Part shown: positions 57,831 to 64,000 of the stretch, in pieces
How the letters are laid out: the number at the start of each line of letters is the position of its first letter
Position numbering within the stretch: position 1 is the stretch's first letter
Assembly: GCA_032358255.1 (NCBI GenBank)
Contig: JAULBX010017081.1
Span: 1-64,000 of the forward strand
Direction: 5' to 3'
DNA length: 64,000 bases
Source of the DNA: Heterotrichella gracilis
Lineage: Eukaryota; Sar; Xanthophyceae; Tribonematales; Xanthonemataceae
Notes under the pieces: generated by a model
Told to the model about the DNA's origin: nothing
Seen by the model: only the letters and a program-made list of their open reading frames with translations
Database searches by the model: none
Made by a program: the position numbers and the translations under genes

Positions 57831-58912
57831 ACCTTAGACCTGTGTCAGGTGCATACACAGTTGCAATGAGGTGTTCTGTAAGCAAGCCTGCCTCAAAACA
57901 CAAGCGCAGCATACACCAACCGCCAGCAGGAGAACGGTTAGGGTTTAGGGTTCAGGGTGGGCAAACCAGTGGGCATGCCGCAAGCAGGCAAGGTTGGGCC
58001 AGCACGCACTGGAGTTCAAATGCACTGTGATATTGCCGCAAGGTTACAGGAAGGGCAAAGTAGAGGATTTGGCATATGTGTGAGATACGTTGGACCTGAG
58101 GGTACTTGTACACAGTTGCACCTTGCCATGGTGGCAAGTTAGGCCCTGCTATCAGCTTTCAGGGCACTGGTCCCCTCAAACGAAGCAGTTGGCAACCAAA
58201 AACAAAGGTGGGCAGTGCAGGAGGGACTGTAGCAGCACTCTTGCAAGATTCATGTGACACGCAGCGCTGAAAACCACCTTGGCGAAATGAAGTTGGCAGC
58301 ACTCCACGAGACAGGTTACCATACACTGCTGTGTCGTGCCGATGCTCCTATCGTTCACCGCTCCGCTCTGCATCGGGAGGTTCCCAGGGGCAGTGGGGGT
58401 GTGAAGCGCATCGGACATCACCCCACAGTCCATGGGAACCCTCCCCATACAAAGCGGAGAGGTGAATGCTAGGAGCTTTGGCACGACAGAGCGAGGTATG
58501 GTAACCTTACTGGTGAAGTCCCTCACCCTCTGTCTTGAAGTCTGCAGGGTGGCGTGCCTGGGTGCTGCATTACCTTCCACTGGGTGATGGAGGGTGAGCA
58601 ACGCAGCCAAAGTAAAGGTCGCCGTAAATTTGTGGGGAGGGGTTGACGTTGAAAGCAAAGGTACAACGCTCCGGGTTCACTTTTACAGGAACACTATGGA
58701 ACAGCCGCTCTTAAAGCGAGTATCCATGGATACCCACTGCAGGCATGACGTCAATTTAACTGTCCAGCAGCTTCACAACAGTTGCCACTAAAAACCACTA
58801 CCTCGACTTTGGAAACAACGAGGACGGGCTCCGCCCTTGTAGACTTGTAGTGGGTTTTGACTGTAAGGTCGTCTAGACGTTTTTGTCCATATGCATGCAA
58901 TGCATGCATGAT

Positions 58913-59071
58913 ATGCGCCGGGGATAGGTGATCGGGAACCGGGGATTTCACGTCGGTTTTGAAGAAAATAGGCCATTTGAATCCAATCCCTGTAGGTAGC
59001 TTCACTACCTGCACCTTGTCAATCACCTGTGAGTACACTGGGCCACTTACTTTCTTTTCCTTTTCAGCAGC
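58913..59071. repeat. Dispersed repeat, copy 1
   Basis: It is about 90 percent identical, by eye, to 63845-64000 in the same orientation (core cgccggggataggtgatcgggaaccgggg). On the minus strand it is open: EKEKKVSGPVYSQVIDKVQV, then GFKWPIFFK. It may be a fragment of a mobile element's coding region. Confidence 0.9.
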
Positions 59072-59357
59072 ATGGGACAATTGAACTAGGCCTGGCGTGA
59101 TCTGAATGGGGCCGGCGTTTAGCGCCCATTGGTGTAGGGTTCAGGGCTTAGGGTTTAGGGCTCATCGTGCACGGAGCCGGTGTTTATGTCTAGGTTCTAG
59201 CGTGTTGGGCCCGGCCCAACTGAACGCTAGTAGGGTTCAGCTCATGTGCATGTGTGGCTGGTACCGTGTTGCATTTGGAGGTGGAGCCATGGCTATATGA
59301 CAATTTATGACATGAATTTTGGGGACCTAGCGCCCGTGTGATGAAGGGGAACATAGT

Positions 59358-59485
59358 TCCGTCATACGCCATACGCTTTTTCCATACGCCATACGCCATA
59401 CGGGTATTATACGGGTATGGAAAAAATGGGCTGCAAAAATACGGGTTCCATGCGGGATCTATACGTTGCATACGGGTATGGATCA
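59358..59485. repeat. Cluster of catacgcc / atacgggtatgg words
   Basis: Catacgccatacgc, catacgccatacgccatacggg, tatacgggtatgg and catacgggtatgg occur within 130 bases, on both strands because catacgggtatgg is partly palindromic. A related ccatacgggtacg is at 5580-5592. Confidence 0.6.
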
Positions 59486-60008
59486 TGGGCAGAGGGTGAG
59501 AAATACGTGATGCATTTGTACGCAAAGCCCATGAATGCCCAAGATAACCCTCGGCAGCATTGCACTGGCACCAAATAATGCAGCATTTGCACAAAGCTCC
59601 AACTTTAGCAATGTCTTTTACCTGTCCTAGGGTTTTGTTCAGAAATAGGCCCTCAGATGAGAACCCTAAGTTAGGGTCCTGCTCCTAGGTATAGCTGCTC
59701 GGTTATTTTTGCAGCTCGATTGCCTTCTTGCTCGTCTATTGAGCACCCGCTGATTCGAGAACACTTTGAATGAGTTTTTCGGTCCTCTTTTAGGTCGTTC
59801 GAGTCGTTCGCCCACTTCGGGCCGTGTCTGCCCGCATGACATCAAGCCGGCGACGACATCGGCGTCGTTGCAGCGCAAAACTATGTATACGAAGCGTGGT
59901 GCACGACGAGTTTAACCACGAAATTTGCAAGGAGTTGCAGTGTAATTTTGAACGCCCACAGGACTTATTAGGACATTTTTTTGGGAAAAGGGGGTAAAAT
60001 ACGCACGT

Positions 60009-60782
60009 ACAGTGGGAGCCACGCAACTGAGTAAGGTTTCAGTCAGCTGTCTCAGGTCCCCGTGTCGTGCCGTACACACCTCTCCCTATCAGGGCCTGCT
60101 TACGTGGCTAATTTGGTTCCTATTGGCCCCCCAGATAGGCCGCGACTTGATAGGCACAGTTTGAAATGGTCAACCAAAGTCAAGCACCTCCTAGAGCCAT
60201 GCCCATAAAAAGGATGTGAATGGGGCGCGAGGCGTAGCGGAGCGCAGCAACGCACTTAGCACTTTGCACTTTGCACCTTTGCACCTTAACCCAAAACCCA
60301 AAGGGGTACGGCCCAAGTTAAACGTCTGTGGTGTGTGCAGTCACGCCGGTGATGCAGGGTGCCTTTCAATGGCCTCAATGGTTGTTGACTGCAAAAATGG
60401 GTCCGTCAAGATGTGCACAATGCGTTCTCCACACTCTACCATAGGCTGCAAAACCGGTTTAGAACTGGAGTTAGGTATGTAACATAATTTCTGAAAGCAG
60501 GTGGGCTGGCCAATTGGTTCTCTAAGCGTCACTGCAACTTACTTTTTGCAGGTTTTAGGCCAGGCATGTGCCAGCAGCTGACCGTGCCTGGCCAGTACTG
60601 CCTCGAACCCAGCAACTCTCAGCCAGCAGTAGGCAAACTTAGCAGCTGCACTGACCCGGAAACCAAGGACTGATATGTAAAGAGTCTTTCACTTGTGTAG
60701 CGACCCAACGTGTCGTGGGCATCAAAGTGCCCCCCCCGTTTCTGCTGACTGAAACCTTACTCAGTTGCGTGGCTCCCACTGT
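60009..60782. mobile_element. Putative non-autonomous DNA element with 39-base perfect terminal inverted repeats
   Basis: Bases 60009-60047 (acagtgggagccacgcaact...) and 60744-60782 are exact inverse complements, with weak similarity continuing outward (atacgc/gcgtat). The 696-base interior has no transposase; a short Cys-containing frame at 60216-60482 is unrecognised. No clear target-site duplication was found. The size and structure fit a MITE or solo TIR element. Confidence 0.7.
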
Positions 60783-60789
60783 ATAAGAC

Positions 60790-62018
60790 GCGTATGGATC
60801 AAATTTCTGAAAAAGACGGTATTTTACAGTATGGAAAAACAAAAGGCAACGTATTCCGGAACTATGAAGGGGAAACCCTGCATCCTAAACTCCTACTCTC
60901 AAACTCTATACCCTGGTGCAACCCTCTCCAGGGCCTGCCAGGAATAGAATTGTGTGTGGGATATTTATATGTCTGATGTGGATAGGTGTACAATTGTTTA
61001 GGGTTTAGGGTATCGCTTCCTGGCAGGCTTTCAGGCGGCCAGCAGGAGTTGGACACCCCCTCCCAGGGTCAAGAGAGTTTGCAGCGCACGGACCATTGGC
61101 TGCAGCAGCGATTGATGGAGGTGGTGCACTGCTGCACCCAGCCCATGCAGTTAAATGAGCGTGGGCCCATGCCCCGGGGTGGCGACTACGCTAGCGCGGG
61201 GTGTGTATTACTGTGGTTGTGGAGGTGTTGGATGGCGATGCGGGGCCTAGCGCTGCTCTGGCTGCAGTGATCCAGATGGAGGGGGGCATAGGAAATGCGC
61301 TGACGAGATTTCCATCACACCACATCGTTGCATGCCATGCGAGCAATTTATTGTACCGAGTCCCCTTGGGCATCATTGCATGAGCGCTAAATGGATACCG
61401 TAGTGGCACGAACCCACTGCGCCTAGGGCACTGCGCAGGACGAAAATAATTAACTAAAAATGACTGCGCAGGCCAAATTTATTCCCCCTGCGCAGCCATT
61501 TGGCGAGTGGCCCTGCGTGTCAAACGGTATCTGGCTGCTTGTCCTGCGTGTACTGCAGTGGCAGCAGACCTGTGGCTGTTCACCATCAGTGATTGCCACA
61601 GTAGTATCACTTTGTCAAGGAGGATTTTTATTGTCATGTTGGTATTCTTCCCACGATCCATACACAGGCATTGAACTGCACTATGGTTAGATGCTAATAA
61701 GCCTTAGGGTGGTAAGCACAAAATTAAATGGGCTCCAAATCGTGTTTACATGTAAATAAATATTTTAGCCAAAATACACAAGCATAAAGATAAATGCGTT
61801 GATGGGCCGAGGAGAAAAATAACCCTAAAAGTTGCCCTAAAAATAACAATATATCCACAAACAGTGCAAATTCCTGTTGAAAAAAATCCAATACTAATTT
61901 GTAAGGATAATAATAAATGGCCCTAGAAAAATAGAGATAAGCATAAATGGCTAGTTAATTTATTGCCCTTCACAGCTCAACTAGAATAGATAAAACTCGC
62001 CATTCGAAATGGCCCATT
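60790..62018. other. Region between the TIR element and the fucosyltransferase-like gene
   Basis: One possible plus-strand exon lies at about 61020-61200 (GGQQELDTPSQGQESLQ..), but it has no partner exon. The stretch 61690-61990 is AT rich and is the presumed 3' UTR of the minus-strand gene, with TGTAA at 61746-61750 (minus). Confidence 0.4.
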
Positions 62019-63573
62019 TCAGAGTCCCGACCATACTGTGCCAAGTGACATCAAGTTGTCACTGTGCTTAGGTGTGCACGGATATTTGCCTCGTGGTACT
62101 GTATATACGTTGTCCCAATTCACAAAACGTTTCGCCGCACTCACACCGTAACCACTCATCCATGTCACTATGTGGACGTCTGCCAAACTCAACAGCCAGT
62201 GCTCGGAAGCGATGTCAAAAACGTGGTCCTGCCCAAGGTTTGCTTTCAAGTGTTTTACCGGCTTTAATTCAGAAATGACTTTTGAAGTCCCACCTTCTAG
62301 CTGTTGAAAAAGGCGCTTAGCTTGCGCACTGTCAGACGCCACGAACCATCGCACTGTCTTGCCAACATAAGCAGTGGCATTCTCCAACTGTTGTGCACAG
62401 ACAAAAAAATCCTTGACTTCTTTTTCTTCTTTTTCGCTCAGTGCAAGGGTGACATTTGACATATGTTTGTCACCCAAACGCATGTGTATGCCAATGATGA
62501 ACGTGTTTGGGTCCGATATTATCTGAAAATCCTCAAACCGAGGTTGCAAAACTTCTTCTCTGGGAACGAAAAGAAACTGTGAAGCACAGCTGAATGCGAC
62601 ATGCCCATACAAACTTTGGCTCATGAACCATGGTTTGTGGAAAGGGTTGCTTGCTAAGTACATTGTGACAGAACGATCCAAAGAAAATTGCAACACCCTG
62701 AATGCGCTCAGCTGCGACATAGTATGTGTTATATTTGCCTTTTGAAAGTTCCATGGATGCGTATCGTTTGACAGAGCTTTGTCCCAGTCAAATGAGTGGG
62801 TCACCAACGAAATCTGATGGATTTCCCCCTTGTCCACTTCAGGTGGCTCATCCCAGGCAATACGGTTGGCTGCAAACGCTTGGAGACCACCTTGCTCGTC
62901 AGATACAAAGAGGACTCGTTCAGACAGAACCGCTAGATAAAAAGCAGAAATAAAACCTTTTATGTGATCTCCCAAGCCGCGACCGGGGACCGGGTGATAC
63001 ACGAGCAGCCGCTGGTCGGTTGTCCCTTGCATCTGCCTGGTTTCATCGTGAAATTTTTGGTAGTCTGTAAATATGGGTTGCCCACAAAAGCTCTCAAAGG
63101 CGCCGCGCAGGTGGTCTATATGCTGGCAGTAGACACTCTTGCCTCCTGGCTCAGTGACGTTTGAGCATACCCCGTCGGGATCTCCAGCCCAACTGCAAAG
63201 GCACAGTTGCTGTAGCTGAGTGAGTGTAGTCAATATTGGGAAGGATCTGATTTTCAAAGCAATGCACTACAGGTGGTCCCACCATGCTACACTTCAGTCT
63301 GTCACAATACACACTACTAGACTGGAAAACCGCTGGACGCCAGCGTGTTAGTGACTTGCTGGTCAAACAACACGGTCAGGAAGGTGCTTAGGGTAGAGTG
63401 GGTGGCATGGGTGGGTGGGTGGGATGCACGATGGTATACACATGCACTGCAGGTGATCTGGCATGGCGTGAGATTGCAGGCATCGCCCGGTCCGAGCTTC
63501 TGACATACCTAGCAGACGGCGCAAAGCCCCTTGCAAGCAGGGCCAGTGCGAACCATATTCGTAACGACCCCAT
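62019..63573 (-). CDS. Secretory-pathway fucosyltransferase-like glycosyltransferase (412 aa)
   Basis: Exon 1 is 63509-63573 and exon 2 is 62019-63192, joined through CTAG/GTATGT and TTTGCAG/T in phase 2. Exon 1 encodes a signal peptide (MGSLRIWFALALLARG, then FAPSA). VYHPVPGRGLGDHIKGFISA resembles the GRGLGN-type N-terminal motif of GT23/GT37/POFUT-like fucosyltransferases. TFIIGIHMRLGDKHM resembles the HxRxGD nucleotide-sugar loop. VTWMSGYGVSAAKR near the C-terminus fits the third conserved motif. The soluble form after cleavage suggests a Golgi-lumen or secreted enzyme. The coding exon is long, lacks exon copies and telomere-like runs, and looks less GC rich than its neighbours. It could instead belong to another GT family with the same fold. 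Confidence 0.7.
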
Positions 63574-64000
63574 TGCCAACGCTCATGTGCGCACGTGCTG
63601 CATGGCGCAAACAGGGTTCGAGGCTTCACGGACGGAACTATAGAGGTTTTCGATAGCCGCCGCGGCGCAGAGGTCCAAATAAACTAGCTATAGCGATCAC
63701 TTTGCAGGACAGGAGTGTTGTGTAGACGATACACACCACCAGCTACTACTATGGGCCTTCACCCCTTCGGGAAAGTTGTGCTTTGTGTGCTCGATCTCTG
63801 ACGTAATGTGTAACTGGTCTCGGTGGAACTTACGTCATTCAATGTATGCGCCGGGGATAGGTGATCGGGAACCGGGGATTTCACGTCGGTTTCGCAGAAA
63901 TTGGGCCATTTGAATCCTATCCCTGTAGCTTCACTACCTGCACCTTGTCCATCACCTGTGAGTACACTGGGCCATTTACTTTCTTTCCCTTTTCAGCAGC
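63574..64000. other. Upstream region of the fucosyltransferase-like gene with dispersed repeat copy 2
   Basis: The first about 270 bases should contain the promoter. Bases 63845-64000 are the second copy of the dispersed repeat at 58913-59071 and run off the window. Confidence 0.6.

Larger units (their letters stand above)
57831..60000. other. Repeat-rich region without a supportable gene
   Basis: It holds one copy of a dispersed 159-base repeat (58913-59071), TTTAGGG/gggttcaggg runs around 59136-59160, and a cluster of catacg(c)/cgggtatgg words at 59358-59485. Open frames such as 58751-59080 (minus, 109 codons) overlap the dispersed repeat. Confidence 0.5.

Noticed and set aside
1-64000. 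A chromosome end, suggested by the many TTTAGGG/CCCTAAA runs
   Set aside because: The runs are short, scattered, in both orientations and embedded in functional genes; they are interstitial, not a terminal array.

Overview
The window is nuclear DNA of a eukaryote, most likely a chlamydomonadalean green alga; a Haematococcus-like genome is my best guess, but this is inference. The signs are very intron-dense genes with GT-AG (rarely GC-AG) junctions, a proline/serine-rich algal wall glycoprotein, a plastid-type copper ATPase, a peroxisomal ALDH10, and Arabidopsis-type TTTAGGG/CCCTAAA runs scattered through introns and spacers. No operons, rRNA, tRNA or CRISPR were seen.

Layout. (1) 255-6810, minus: the 5' 936 codons (15 exons, no in-frame stop) of a VPS13 lipid-transfer protein running off the left edge. 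(2) 7509-14856, plus: a 13-exon, 902-aa coiled-coil protein of unknown function, divergent from VPS13. (3) 16911-25385, minus: a 12-exon, 1085-aa secreted hydroxyproline-rich protein with a signal peptide, a PPSPK-type rod and five copies of a two-exon module. (4) 27237-30551, plus: a 7-exon, 501-aa ALDH10 aldehyde dehydrogenase ending in the peroxisomal signal AKL. (5) 32716-35494, plus: poorly resolved exons followed by a FunK1-like kinase C-lobe. (6) 38609-43618, minus: an 8-exon, 592-aa MATE transporter with a probable plastid transit peptide. (7) 44181-53496, plus: a 13-exon, 1001-aa PAA2-like copper P-type ATPase, divergent from the MATE gene. (8) 55076-57600, minus: exons of an unrecognised Cys-rich protein. 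(9) 57600-62000: repeat-rich DNA with a 39-bp perfect terminal-inverted-repeat element. (10) 62019-63573, minus: a 2-exon, 412-aa secretory fucosyltransferase-like protein.

For the six complete or near-complete models (VPS13, coiled-coil, wall protein, ALDH10, MATE, copper ATPase) and for the fucosyltransferase-like gene, exon phases add up exactly from end to end. The genes are independent housekeeping, wall and transport genes and form no shared pathway.

The most unusual property is a structural process that cuts across them. Almost every gene has introns carrying one to eight degraded, truncated copies of the neighbouring exon. The copies are usually in direct orientation, often keep the acceptor or donor site, and are commonly bordered by CCCTAAA/TTTAGGG runs. 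The extreme case is an array of about eight 'exon end plus CCCTAAACCCTAAA' units in the kinase gene. This looks like recurrent local exon-edge duplication coupled to telomere-type repeat addition, and it may create alternative exons.
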